DNA from: Oscillatoria acuminata PCC 6304
Lineage (GTDB): Bacteria > Cyanobacteriota > Cyanobacteriia > Cyanobacteriales > Laspinemataceae
Reading direction: 5' to 3'
Assembly (NCBI RefSeq): GCF_000317105.1
Contig: NC_019693.1
Coordinates: 1,364,001 to 1,428,000 of the forward strand
Length of the DNA: 64,000 nucleotides
This document shows positions 7,772 through 17,712 of this stretch, piece after piece. The notes beneath the pieces are model-generated. The model was not told where the DNA came from, searched no databases, and was given only the letters and a program-made list of their open reading frames with translations. The number at the start of each line of letters is the position of its first letter. The stretch's first letter is position 1. The translations under genes and the position numbers were made by a program.

Positions 7772-10294
7772 GTGAAAGCAGAATCACTAGATTGGAGTCG
7801 ATTGCAAAAAGCCTTGTCTGTCGAAGCACAACGGGGATTTACCGATGTTGTCGGGAGTCAATATCGCTTTAGCGAATTTCTTCAGATTAGTTTAAAAGAC
7901 TCTCCTGCCAACCTCGTATCGGCAGATCTTCGCCGTTGGCAAAGCATCGCCGCAGAATTTGGACGATATCCAGAACTGACCCTCGAAAAGCGACAAGCCT
8001 TGGTGTCACATACTCGCTTGTTTCTTCTGGATATGGAACGAATTTGTACAAACACACCACCCCCTCACAACGGCAGTGTCCAAAAGCACAGGCTGGTAGA
8101 ACAACCTCCCACCTCATCGATGCGATCGCCTAGCATCTCCCCGAGAGAACCCCTCTCAACCAGCCAGTCTAACACCAACCGTTCCACCGCCTCAGTCTCC
8201 CTCAACCAAGCCTTAAGTCAAGTCAGCGGCATTGGATCACGCAACGCCGACAAATTAGCCAAATTAGGGCTTTATACTATCTACGATCTCCTCTACAACT
8301 TCCCTCGGGACCATGTTGATTATGCCCGCCAGGTGAATATCAAAGAACTCGAAGCTGGAGAAACGGTCACCATTATTGGTACAGTCAAACGATGTGATTG
8401 CTTTAGCAGTCCACGCAATAAGAAATTAACTATTTTAAATCTGGTTATTAAAGATAATACCGGACAAATCAAACTCTGTCGATTTTTTGCTGGACGCCAA
8501 AGCAATCGCGGGTGGCAGGAAATTCAAAAGCGAATGTATCCGACTGGTGCAGTGGTTGCCGCCTCTGGGTTAGTCAAAACCAGTAAATATGGCGTATCCC
8601 TGGATAATCCCCAAATCGAAGTGCTAGATGAAAGCGGCACCATTGAATCCCTCTCCGTGGGACGAGTTGTTCCCATCTATGCCTTAACCGAAGGGGTGAC
8701 TGCTGATATTGTGAGAAAAGCGGTCAAGAGTGTGATACCTCATGTCAAGTTACTGGGTGACCCTCTGCCGGACAGCCTGCGATCGCGCTATCAGTTGATG
8801 GGATTACAGGAAGCCGTTTCTCAAATCCACTTTCCGGGCGATCGGGACATCCTCGAAGAAGCCCGTCGCCGCCTCGTCTTCGATGAATTCTTCTACCTGC
8901 AACTCGGACTCCTCCATCGTCGCCAAGGACTCCGAGAAACCCAAACCGGCGCAGTCTTATCCGGCAAAGGCAAACTCATCAATAAATTTTATAAACTCCT
9001 CCCCTTCAAACTCACCAATGCTCAACAGCGAGTCATTGCGGAAATCCTGGAAGACTTGCAAAAACCCAAACCCATGAATCGACTCGTCCAAGGGGATGTG
9101 GGTGCCGGTAAAACCGTCGTTGCCGTCGTTGCCATCTTAGCCGCCATTCAAGCCGGATATCAAGCCGCATTCATGGCACCCACGGAAGTATTAGCCGAAC
9201 AACATTATAAAAAATTAGTCAATTGGTTTAACCTCCTGCATCTCCCCGTTGAACTGCTTACCGGGTCTACAAAAACTGCCAAACGCAAACAAATCCTCCC
9301 CCAATTAGAAACCGGAGAATTACCCGTTTTAGTGGGAACCCATGCCTTAATTCAAGACCCTGTAAACTTCCACAAACTCGGACTAATCGTCATCGATGAA
9401 CAGCATCGATTTGGAGTGGGACAACGGGCAAAACTGCAACAAAAAGGCGAAGACCCTCATGTTTTAACCATGACCGCTACTCCCATTCCCCGTACTCTTG
9501 CCCTTACCTTACATGGGGATTTAGACGTCAGTCAAATCGATGAATTGCCACCGGGGAGACAAGCGATTCAAACCACCATTTTCTCAGGGAAAGAACGCAC
9601 CCATGCTTATGATTTAATCAAGCGGGAAGTCGTCCAAGGGAGACAGGTGTATGTGGTGTTGCCATTAGTGGAAGAATCGGAGAAATTAGATTTAAAATCG
9701 GCAATAGAAGAGTATCAAAGACTGCAAGAGGTGATTTTCCCAGAATTTAAAGTGGGATTGCTGCATGGGAGAATGTCCTCAGCAGAAAAAGAAGAGGCGA
9801 TCGGGCTGTTTCGCGATGGACATACCCAAATCTTAGTCTCTACCACCGTAGTTGAGGTGGGGGTAGACGTTCCCAATGCCAGCGTCATGCTCATCGAAAA
9901 TGCCGAACGATTTGGCTTATCGCAATTGCACCAATTGCGAGGAAGAGTCGGACGGGGTGCAGAGAAATCCTATTGTATCTTAATGACCCATCCCAAAGCC
10001 ACTTCCGATGCGCGCGATCGCCTCAACGTCATGGAACAATCCCAAGACGGCTTTTTAATTGCGGAAATGGACATGAGATTGCGCGGACCTGGAGAAGTCA
10101 TGGGAACGAGACAATCGGGCGTCCCGGATTTTGTCTTAGCGAGTTTGGTTGAGGATAAAGAGATATTAATTTTAGCCAGAGACGCGGCAGAAAAGGTGAT
10201 TAATAAAGACCCGACTTTAGAGAGATGGCCGGTGTTAAAGAGTGAGTTAGATAAGCGGTATCAGAAATTGTTGGGTGGGGCGATTTTGACGTAG
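7772..10294 (+). CDS. recG: ATP-dependent DNA helicase RecG
   Basis: 840 aa from GTG 7772 with AAGGGGG upstream. After a cyanobacterial N-terminal extension of about 130 residues come the OB-fold wedge domain and superfamily 2 helicase motifs: Walker A GDVGAGKT (about 441-448), DEQH (about 542-545), TMTATPIPRT (about 565) and QLHQLRGRVGRG. RecG regresses stalled replication forks and branch-migrates Holliday junctions in the cytoplasm. The protein is longer than E. coli RecG (693 aa) because of the N-terminal extension, which is usual for cyanobacteria. It forms a likely operon with the gene at 6893. Confidence 0.97.
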   Translation: MKAESLDWSRLQKALSVEAQRGFTDVVGSQYRFSEFLQISLKDSPANLVSADLRRWQSIAAEFGRYPELTLEKRQALVSHTRLFLLDMERICTNTPPPHNGSVQKHRLVEQPPTSSMRSPSISPREPLSTSQSNTNRSTASVSLNQALSQVSGIGSRNADKLAKLGLYTIYDLLYNFPRDHVDYARQVNIKELEAGETVTIIGTVKRCDCFSSPRNKKLTILNLVIKDNTGQIKLCRFFAGRQSNRGWQEIQKRMYPTGAVVAASGLVKTSKYGVSLDNPQIEVLDESGTIESLSVGRVVPIYALTEGVTADIVRKAVKSVIPHVKLLGDPLPDSLRSRYQLMGLQEAVSQIHFPGDRDILEEARRRLVFDEFFYLQLGLLHRRQGLRETQTGAVLSGKGKLINKFYKLLPFKLTNAQQRVIAEILEDLQKPKPMNRLVQGDVGAGKTVVAVVAILAAIQAGYQAAFMAPTEVLAEQHYKKLVNWFNLLHLPVELLTGSTKTAKRKQILPQLETGELPVLVGTHALIQDPVNFHKLGLIVIDEQHRFGVGQRAKLQQKGEDPHVLTMTATPIPRTLALTLHGDLDVSQIDELPPGRQAIQTTIFSGKERTHAYDLIKREVVQGRQVYVVLPLVEESEKLDLKSAIEEYQRLQEVIFPEFKVGLLHGRMSSAEKEEAIGLFRDGHTQILVSTTVVEVGVDVPNASVMLIENAERFGLSQLHQLRGRVGRGAEKSYCILMTHPKATSDARDRLNVMEQSQDGFLIAEMDMRLRGPGEVMGTRQSGVPDFVLASLVEDKEILILARDAAEKVINKDPTLERWPVLKSELDKRYQKLLGGAILT

Positions 10295-10306
10295 GAGAAA
10301 AGAACG

Positions 10307-10338
10307 GGGGAGGAGGGCGATTAAGCTCTCCTCCTCCC
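10307..10338 (+). terminator. Probable terminator after recG
   Basis: GGGGAGGAG (10307-10315) pairs with CTCCTCCC across a short loop, followed by TTAAC and a T-rich stretch, 13 bp after the recG stop. It lies between recG and the convergent gene at 10406. Confidence 0.5.
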
Positions 10339-10405
10339 TTAACTTTCAAAATTCTAGAACCCCTTATTATTCCTCAGTTTCAACGGTCTTGAGAATTGCC
10401 ACTTT

Positions 10406-10966
10406 TTATGGTTTCGGGGTACGTGGTGTATCTATACCACCCGGCGAGGGGGCAGGTGGTGTATCTATCCCACCAGGCGAGGGGGGACCATCAATCGGAT
10501 TGCCCATCATCATAACATCCTGTGAGTTCTGCATCAGAATAGTATCGATTGTCGGACCAGAGCCTGATCGAGGAATGATAATTTGGGGCTGTGATGCCTC
10601 TGGACAATCAAGTGGGTTTGGGCATTCTTTTGAAGGATAAATTTGTAATTGGAACGTTGATTCCCCTTCTAAAAGATTTAATGATTCCTGTGTTCCTTCC
10701 CCTAACTTGTATTGGAATCCTTCTGGTCCTATGATTTTTACGCTTTTGATGCTTGAAATTACCATCAGGGATAAAGCTGGCAACTGATTAATACCTGGAG
10801 AAGAGTCTTCTAAGGTCTGACTAAATTTCTCCATAATTCGGTTGGTGACCACTTCATCTATTGCCTCGTCTTCTAGTAATTCATGAAGTAGCGCAATGGC
10901 TACCGTTTTGCTGATATAATCTTGAACGGGAATCGTGTCAACGGAAGGATTAAATGAATCAGGCAT
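10406..10966 (-). CDS. Small proline/glycine-rich protein, third gene of the ATPase/STAND operon
   Basis: 186 aa from ATG 10966 with AAGGA upstream. The N-terminal 140 residues look globular (KTVAIALLHELLEDEAIDEV, then SLMVISSIKSVKIIGPEG). The C-terminus ends in a near-perfect duplication, PSPGGIDTPPAP then SPGGIDTPRTPKP, encoded by two 33-bp repeats with local palindromes. I do not recognise the family. It starts 82 bp after the stop of the 1609-aa STAND/WD40 protein on the same strand and is the last gene of that unit, so it may be its effector, substrate or accessory subunit. That role is inference. Confidence 0.7.
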   Translation of the reverse strand: MPDSFNPSVDTIPVQDYISKTVAIALLHELLEDEAIDEVVTNRIMEKFSQTLEDSSPGINQLPALSLMVISSIKSVKIIGPEGFQYKLGEGTQESLNLLEGESTFQLQIYPSKECPNPLDCPEASQPQIIIPRSGSGPTIDTILMQNSQDVMMMGNPIDGPPSPGGIDTPPAPSPGGIDTPRTPKP

Positions 10967-11048
10967 GATTTTAGTCCTTATTTTTATGAGAGTGTGAACG
11001 GAACTGACAATCGAAAGGGAAATTATCTTGTGTTACTTCTATTCGGTT

Positions 11049-14000
11049 CTACCTCATGATTTTCAGGATACTAGAACAGAGATTTTTGTCTTTTGCCCTA
11101 ACCGAGGGGTTATGCTGTAGATAGTCCTGTAGTTCTGCACAACCGGACTGAATTAACGTAGAGAGAGTCGCTGACTCCACATTTTGCCAATTCCACAGAA
11201 TTATCGTTCTGTCTTGACTGGCCGATGCTAGGGTCTGACCGTCACCACTGAAACTTAAGCTATAGACACTTTCTTCATGCTTGGCAAGAATCTGGTACGG
11301 ACTCTCTTCCCACTTTTCAGAATCCAATTCGCGACGCCATAATGAGATCGTACCATCCTGGTGAGCTGAGACAAGAGTGCGATCGCCCGGACTAAAGATG
11401 GCATCATACACCGCCACATTCGTAGTATTTAAAGTTTGAATCAAGGTACCATCTCGCCGCCAAAGTTTAATGGTTGTATCTGCACTAGCTGTCGCAATCC
11501 ACTGACCATCGTGGCTAAAACTAATGCTATTAATTCTTTGACTATGCCCATCAAGTATTGCGAGTCGCTTGCCATCCAGTTGCCAAAGGCTAACCTCATT
11601 TCCACTACCGACAGCTAGGATCTGACTATCGGGACTGAAATTCACGACGGAAACAACCTCACTAAAATCCTTCAAGGTCAGCATCAAGTTGCCGTCCCTT
11701 TGCCAAATTTTTACAGTTTTATCATAACCAGCAGACGCAATTCGTTGCCCATCAGGACTGAAACTGACACTCTGGATTACTCCTTTATGACCTTCTAATG
11801 TTTTAATCAGCGTTCCGTCTCGCTTCCATAACTTTATCTTTTCATCATAACTCCCAGACGCAATCATTTCATTATCAGGACTGAAACTGACGCTAGAAAT
11901 TTCTTTATTATGAGCAGGAATTTCTAGCCGAGAATTGCCGTCTCGGTCCCAAATCCGGAGAGTTTTGTCATAACTACCAGAAGCAATTAATGTACTATCA
12001 GTGCTAAAACTAACACTGGTCACTCCATTAGTATGTCCTGCCAGGATTTTTAACCAGGGACTGTCGAGTCGCCAAAGTTTGATAGTGCGATCGCTACTCG
12101 CAGAAGCTAGGGTATTTCCATCCGGACTGAAACGGACATCCCACCCAAAACCATCGTGTGCTTTTATAGTTGAGCGTAAGATGCCAAATTGTGTGTCCCA
12201 TAGATTAACAGTTCTGTCATTACTGGCAGAGGCAAGGGTTTTTCCATCGGGACTGAAGCTGATACTATTGACTCTATCCCGATGGCCTGCCAGAGTCGTG
12301 ATAAGTGTCCCATCAGACTTCCATATTTTAATGGTTTGATCCATACTGGCGGAAGCTATTTGCTGACCATCTGGACTGAAAATTATCTGATAAATGCGAT
12401 CATTATGCCCTTGAAAAGTTTGACGTAAAGTTCCATCTACTCGCCAAAGTTTAATCACCCCACTATAATCCGCAGACACTAACGTTTGTCCATCAGGGCT
12501 GAAACTACTATCCGTCACCCAATTTTTATGTCCTTCCAGGGTGCGAATTAAAGTACCATCCTCCGTTCGCCAGAGTTTAATTCGATTAGTAAACGAGGTC
12601 GTTGCTACTACTATCTGGCTGTTAGGACTAAAACTCACACTGTTGAAAACCTCCTTTTCTCCAGCCATCGAATTCACTAACGTCCCATCGGGTTTCCAGA
12701 GTTTGATTGTTCCATCAAAGCTGGCCGAGGCGATTTGTTGACCATTAGGACTAAAGCTAACATCAGTGACTGAATTAGTGTGTCCTCTAAAAGTATTAAT
12801 TATAGTCCCATCCAGTCTCCACAGTTTGATAGTTTTATCAATACTCGCAGAAGCCAAACTCTGGCCGTCAGGACTGAAACTGAGCCGTATAACTCCATCT
12901 TTATGTCCGACTAGAGTATTTCCTAATTGAATGTCAGTCAAAACTATCTTTTGGAGTTGCTGGAAGATTTCTTGTTTAAGATTATCTGGCAAGGCTTTTG
13001 TTTGTAAAATTATTTGGCTTGCATTGATACTTGCTATTAAGGCTCGAACGCGATCATTTGATAGCAATAGTGCCTTTGATTCAGAATTGAGGGATTGAAT
13101 CTGTGCACGTTCAGCTTCTTGCATGACTGTAAACAAGAAGGTTCCAGCGCCCAGGGATATGAGTGCAAATCCAATTAGCCCTAATCGGACTATTCGTCTG
13201 GCTTTCTTTTGTGCTTCTGCTAATATCTGATTTGCCTCTTGCAAAATCAGTAGACGTTCTTCACTTTGCTTTCTTTTCGTCCGCTCCTCTTCTAGTTCTT
13301 TCTTGGCTTGTTGGCCTTGATTTTGTCGGATAAAAGCCACAACATAATCATGGACTAATTGATACCGATCGCTCGGACATTCTGGCAACAAAAACACTAG
13401 CCCAGAGTTCACTAAAACATAAAGAATTAAATCTAGTCGCTCAGGTTCGTTCACCAAATCAGTTACTAAAACTTTCAGATCGCTTTCCAAATCAGCCCGA
13501 GTTTTGAGGGGCCGAGTATTATTCTCATCGGTGAGCAAATACAAAATGATTTCGGCAATCTCTTGGTTTTGGGGGCCGCAATCTCGGACCACTTCTTTTA
13601 AATAGCCCTGTACCAGTTGTTCTTTCGGGTTAGGTCCGAGTTGCTGATACTCAGTCAGAGTGGTTATATCATCGGTTTGCAGTTGTGCGCCAACAATTTG
13701 TAACTCAATCGGACGGACGGCGTTTAAATTTTCGGCTAAGTCGGTGACTACTGCCTGAATTAATTCCGGTTCTAAGGGAAAATGCGCCCGATCGCTCAAA
13801 CTGCGAATAATATCTACTGCATCTGCCGTGGAAAAATTGCCGACTGCATACAACGTATGTTTACTCAGAATATCATGGTCGATCGCCCCAAATCCAGGCA
13901 GGGAATTATACTCCAACAAATAATGGATATAATCCTCCCTCAAGGATAGCACCACCTTCACAAAACTAATCTGAAAACAATCCCCCAAAAACTCAAAGAA

Positions 14001-15878
14001 TTTTAAGCGCTTTTCCGGTTCCTTACAAACAAAGAAAAACTCTTCAAATTGGTCAAAAATTAGCACGGTTCGCAAATGCTTGGCTTCATTTTGACGCAAC
14101 CGTTCCAGCACCTGATCCACGGAATCGGGGATGGCATCAACTTTAATTCCCCGTTCTCCTAGGGCCTCACTTAATGCTTGACCCAAGGTTTTTGCCCAAT
14201 CAGTGTACAGCCGTTGTGCCACGGGTAACAGATCCCGATCGCCAATGATGGTTTTTTTCAATGCTGGCAGTAATCCCGCTTGCACCAAAGAACTTTTCCC
14301 CACCCCCGATTGACCGTGAATCACCGTCAGTTTGTATTGATTTGTGCCGATCCGTTGGATTAACCGTTCTACGTCTTTTTGCCGTCCCGAGGCGAGAATC
14401 TCTCGGGCGATGCTTCCCTGAGACTCCGTTGGCGTCGGTTGCGATCGCGCTTGTCGTTGAGATTCCAACCGTCCCGCACCAATAAACGCCCGTAACCCAA
14501 ATTGCTGCTCAATCGAGAGTCGTTCTTGCTTGCGATTAAATGCTTGAACATACTGCGATTGCTCGTAGTATAGCGATCGCAACTCCTCCAAAATTTCAAT
14601 ATATAACTGCGGATCATCCTCCGGGTCACCCTTCGCCGCCTCTTCCATGCGATCGCAGGCTTCCCCAGTCTCCCCTAATTGTCGCAAACTCCGCGCTAAC
14701 AGCAGCAAATATAATCCCTGATGCTGTTGTTCTTGTTCGGAGTCGGTGGCTAAAATTTCTAGAGCCTTTTCTGCAAGTTCTTGAGCATGGTTCCAATCCT
14801 GCTGATGTAGAGCCACTTGGGCTAAAAATCCGTAATCTCGGGCCAACTGCACCAAATTTCCTGATTTTTCGTGTAATTTTATGGCAGTTTGTGCCAGTTC
14901 CTGCAAGCTGGAATAGTCATTTAATTGGCGCAAGGCTTCCCCAAGCTGACCGATAAATTGGGCCACCAAGTCGGGTCTTCCCGCTGCCTCAAAGGACTCT
15001 AGGCACTGTTGGAACGAGGACTGGGCTTGTTTCCAGTACCCTTCACTATTCCCTCGGTCCAGTTCCGCCTTGCGAGCGTAACACAATCCGATGTGATAAA
15101 TCACCGCTGCCGCATATTCCCGCACCCCTTCGCCAGCCAGTTTCTGCCACAATTGTAAGCTGTGGTGATAGTAGCCTAATGCCTCATCCATGCGATCGCA
15201 GGTATAAGCCTCACGACCCCAGACAAACGGCAACGTTGCTTCCAACTCAGGGGTCAACGGCTGACCCGCCTTTTCCAAATCCTGTAACGCTAAGGTCATT
15301 TCAAACGGATAGCGCTTCCCAAAAATCTCTTTATTGCTCACAAAGCGCTGATTTCCCGCAGCGAACACCTCTGCAAATAGGCGATCGCTCTCCTCGTTGA
15401 GGGCCGAAAGTAAATCTGTAGGGACGATCTCAAATTGAGTCAAACTGGCCCAACTCTCAAAATCTGGGGCTAATCGGGTTAACTGCACCGACACTTCGTC
15501 ATTGATCCAAAACACCACCGGAAAGGGGTAGTTCTTTCTAAATTCATCTCGCACTTGGTTGAGGGAAGTGAGCACCGCCTCCAAGGCCGTTGAAGACTCC
15601 AATCCAAATACCATCAAGGCATCTGGAGTTTCCCCACCCAGGCGATCGCCCAAGGTGGAATACACCTGTTTCACCGTGGGTTCTAGGACAATTTCCCGAA
15701 TATTCAACGAACAGGCTCGATGTAGTTGTTGCACCTGCAACTCGCGCAAGGTGTCATAATTACACCGCACCAACATCAGCTTAAATTGTCCCAGGGACAT
15801 TTCCAGCGCCCAGATCAGTTCCGCCAATGCCCGCTGATTTTGATTCATGACATCCGCATCAGATATATTCTCACTCAT
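11049..15878 (-). CDS. Large TPR - STAND NTPase - transmembrane - WD40 protein
   Basis: 1609 aa. I chose ATG 15878 because AAAGGAG lies 8-9 nt upstream; GTG 15887 would overlap that site. Order of parts: an N-terminal domain (about 1-190) with PFPVVFWINDE, found in cyanobacterial TPR/NTPase proteins; TPR-like helices (about 215-460); an nSTAND1-type NTPase with Walker A GQSGVGKSSL (about 521-530) and Walker B TVLIFDQFEEFF; a charged coiled coil; one transmembrane helix (LGLIGFALISLGAGTFLF); then 14 WD40 repeats, enough for two seven-bladed propellers. STAND NTPases switch between closed and oligomeric states after ligand binding by the repeats. The gene follows the ATPase gene by 17 bp and is probably co-transcribed. 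No enzymatic effector domain is evident. Confidence 0.9.
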   Translation of the reverse strand: MSENISDADVMNQNQRALAELIWALEMSLGQFKLMLVRCNYDTLRELQVQQLHRACSLNIREIVLEPTVKQVYSTLGDRLGGETPDALMVFGLESSTALEAVLTSLNQVRDEFRKNYPFPVVFWINDEVSVQLTRLAPDFESWASLTQFEIVPTDLLSALNEESDRLFAEVFAAGNQRFVSNKEIFGKRYPFEMTLALQDLEKAGQPLTPELEATLPFVWGREAYTCDRMDEALGYYHHSLQLWQKLAGEGVREYAAAVIYHIGLCYARKAELDRGNSEGYWKQAQSSFQQCLESFEAAGRPDLVAQFIGQLGEALRQLNDYSSLQELAQTAIKLHEKSGNLVQLARDYGFLAQVALHQQDWNHAQELAEKALEILATDSEQEQQHQGLYLLLLARSLRQLGETGEACDRMEEAAKGDPEDDPQLYIEILEELRSLYYEQSQYVQAFNRKQERLSIEQQFGLRAFIGAGRLESQRQARSQPTPTESQGSIAREILASGRQKDVERLIQRIGTNQYKLTVIHGQSGVGKSSLVQAGLLPALKKTIIGDRDLLPVAQRLYTDWAKTLGQALSEALGERGIKVDAIPDSVDQVLERLRQNEAKHLRTVLIFDQFEEFFFVCKEPEKRLKFFEFLGDCFQISFVKVVLSLREDYIHYLLEYNSLPGFGAIDHDILSKHTLYAVGNFSTADAVDIIRSLSDRAHFPLEPELIQAVVTDLAENLNAVRPIELQIVGAQLQTDDITTLTEYQQLGPNPKEQLVQGYLKEVVRDCGPQNQEIAEIILYLLTDENNTRPLKTRADLESDLKVLVTDLVNEPERLDLILYVLVNSGLVFLLPECPSDRYQLVHDYVVAFIRQNQGQQAKKELEEERTKRKQSEERLLILQEANQILAEAQKKARRIVRLGLIGFALISLGAGTFLFTVMQEAERAQIQSLNSESKALLLSNDRVRALIASINASQIILQTKALPDNLKQEIFQQLQKIVLTDIQLGNTLVGHKDGVIRLSFSPDGQSLASASIDKTIKLWRLDGTIINTFRGHTNSVTDVSFSPNGQQIASASFDGTIKLWKPDGTLVNSMAGEKEVFNSVSFSPNSQIVVATTSFTNRIKLWRTEDGTLIRTLEGHKNWVTDSSFSPDGQTLVSADYSGVIKLWRVDGTLRQTFQGHNDRIYQIIFSPDGQQIASASMDQTIKIWKSDGTLITTLAGHRDRVNSISFSPDGKTLASASNDRTVNLWDTQFGILRSTIKAHDGFGWDVRFSPDGNTLASASSDRTIKLWRLDSPWLKILAGHTNGVTSVSFSTDSTLIASGSYDKTLRIWDRDGNSRLEIPAHNKEISSVSFSPDNEMIASGSYDEKIKLWKRDGTLIKTLEGHKGVIQSVSFSPDGQRIASAGYDKTVKIWQRDGNLMLTLKDFSEVVSVVNFSPDSQILAVGSGNEVSLWQLDGKRLAILDGHSQRINSISFSHDGQWIATASADTTIKLWRRDGTLIQTLNTTNVAVYDAIFSPGDRTLVSAHQDGTISLWRRELDSEKWEESPYQILAKHEESVYSLSFSGDGQTLASASQDRTIILWNWQNVESATLSTLIQSGCAELQDYLQHNPSVRAKDKNLCSSILKIMR

Positions 15879-15895
15879 GAGTTTCACTCCTTTGC

Positions 15896-17230
15896 TTATG
15901 CCAAAATTGGATTAATATCGAACCAAGACCCGGCGGCATCTTGATACTCGTAGACGAACATACTGCGAATTAGAGTGTGATAGCCGTCGTCTCCAGCCAC
16001 CTTTTTTCGCTCCATGACTAGCCGGAGTAATTCCCACTCTTCATCGGTTACCGCTAAGGTGCGTTCGTTGCGATAGGCTCCAATCACCTCTTCTAGGGTT
16101 TGACGAGCGATCGGCAGTCCCCGTTGTTTTTTAATGCTATCGTTGAGCATTCGCAAAACATTGCGGACATGACCCCCACTGATTTGGCACAAGCGGTCCA
16201 GGGTCTGTGCATCTTCAAAGATTGCCGTAATTTTTTCCAGGCGCTTTTCTGGATCCAACTGGGGAAAGGCTCGGGCGAGGACCAGTTGGCGCAGGAAGTC
16301 CATGCCTGCGGCGTTCTCACTCCCATCTCGGCAGAGGACCGGCACCATCGGTAGCATCTGGGGTTTAATCATAAACCGTTCCATCAGGGTGCCGAAGTCG
16401 TTGGAGAATCGCAACGCTAGGGGCATGGTATAAACCAGGTGACAGTGGAGCGATCGCAACTGTTCACCGCGATCGACAAATAAATATTCTTGTTGAGGGC
16501 GTCCCCAAGGTTTGGGAGCACTATCCACCTTGTCCAAATTATCCACGATCGCCACGAGTCCTTTTTTGCCATGCTGTTTCAGCTTGGCGATCGCCGGTTC
16601 GAGCAATTCTTTATTAATGGCATCGATAATCCCATTGGTTTGGGGTTCTAGATATCCTCTTAATTTACTGCGAAGATCGGGACTGGCTTTCACCTTGGCG
16701 GTAATTTTGGCAATCCCCATTGCTACAACCGTCACCCCTTCTTTATTGGCGGTGATTTGAGCTGGACCTATTGTGCCGTCTAGTTCTTCTAATTTAATTT
16801 CAGTTTGTAACAGTTTAGCTGCGCCTTGGAGGATGCTTTTCAGGCGTTTGGGTTCTTCTAGGGTGAGGCGATCGAGACTTTCACTGACTCGCTTGGCGAT
16901 CGCCAGCAAAATATCCCCCACATCGATATCGCCCATTTCCAAGTCTTGGGACGACTCGAAATAAACAACATGAAACCCCTCCCGTTCTAACTCCGCCTTG
17001 AGACGCAGCAACTCCGTGGACTTCCCGCAGCCGATATGTCCGGTGAACAATTGACAGGTGGGTTCTTCTGGGGACCAGAGGGTAATGTTATCCCTTAAAT
17101 CCTCAATAATTTGGCCCCCACGCACGGAGGAAAAATCAATATAATATTGCCGATCTAGTTCCGAATCTTCGACAAATAGGGTCTTACTCGGATTGGTAGC
17201 CTGAAAGAATTGCTTTAAATCAACCATCAT
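15896..17230 (-). CDS. P-loop ATPase, first gene of the STAND operon
   Basis: 444 aa; ATG 17230 (a second ATG follows at 17227), no strong ribosome site. Walker A GHIGCGKST is at about 64-72 and Walker B GLVAIVDNLD at about 224-233; the central region and the C-terminal helical lid resemble AAA/ORC-like ATPases. The protein is cytosolic with no membrane segment. It lies 17 bp upstream of the 1609-aa STAND/WD40 gene. That tight pairing suggests the two act together, perhaps with this ATPase as regulator or co-oligomer. The family has no assigned biochemical role that I can name. It could instead be a stand-alone conflict ATPase. Confidence 0.85.
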   Translation of the reverse strand: MMVDLKQFFQATNPSKTLFVEDSELDRQYYIDFSSVRGGQIIEDLRDNITLWSPEEPTCQLFTGHIGCGKSTELLRLKAELEREGFHVVYFESSQDLEMGDIDVGDILLAIAKRVSESLDRLTLEEPKRLKSILQGAAKLLQTEIKLEELDGTIGPAQITANKEGVTVVAMGIAKITAKVKASPDLRSKLRGYLEPQTNGIIDAINKELLEPAIAKLKQHGKKGLVAIVDNLDKVDSAPKPWGRPQQEYLFVDRGEQLRSLHCHLVYTMPLALRFSNDFGTLMERFMIKPQMLPMVPVLCRDGSENAAGMDFLRQLVLARAFPQLDPEKRLEKITAIFEDAQTLDRLCQISGGHVRNVLRMLNDSIKKQRGLPIARQTLEEVIGAYRNERTLAVTDEEWELLRLVMERKKVAGDDGYHTLIRSMFVYEYQDAAGSWFDINPILA

Positions 17231-17590
17231 AATGCTGGCCCTGTTAGTGAGGGATGAAACCCGCCTGATTGGGGTTAGGGGCGAGATGCCGACCTGATGG
17301 TTATTTTCAGCCTGATGTCTGAGTCTTCGGGAGAGTTTAAATAAGATTAATTTAAACTGTTTTATGTTTCTTTCTTACTCTATTCACGCTCCAATTGTCA
17401 AGAGCTAAATTAATAAGTTTTAATAAAAATAACTGGAGTGAATGCAGTTATGAAAAGCAGTTTTTAGATGAGCTATTGTAGAAAATCCAGACAGGGTAAA
17501 GACTTTCCAAACGAGTAACCCCAACAACGGCCTGAATTGAAATGTGAAGAATGGGTAAAGCCCTGAAAAGGGTCTCCTCAGCCATAAAAC

Positions 17591-17669
17591 AGTTAGGGGC
17601 CAAAGACTAAGAACTATGGGTTCGCCTCAATAGGGCTTGCCACAATTTCCCAGACTTTAGCCCCTAACT
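17591..17669. other. Paired inverted repeat in the 482-bp spacer after cpcG
   Basis: AGTTAGGGGCCAAAGACT (17591-17608) and AGACTTTAGCCCCTAACT (17652-17669) are inverted repeats with two mismatches and a 43-nt loop. The structure lies 44 bp beyond the cpcG stop and could end or stabilise the cpcG transcript. The rest of the spacer (17231-17590) holds nothing I recognise. Confidence 0.5.
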
Positions 17670-17712
17670 TCAGGCTTGAGGGAATTACAGTGCTCCAAAG
17701 AGCAAACTGCAA

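Noticed and set aside
14540-14956. Plus-strand frame of 138 codons inside the STAND gene
   Set aside because: It lies entirely within the 1609-aa coding region, with no motif or ribosome site.
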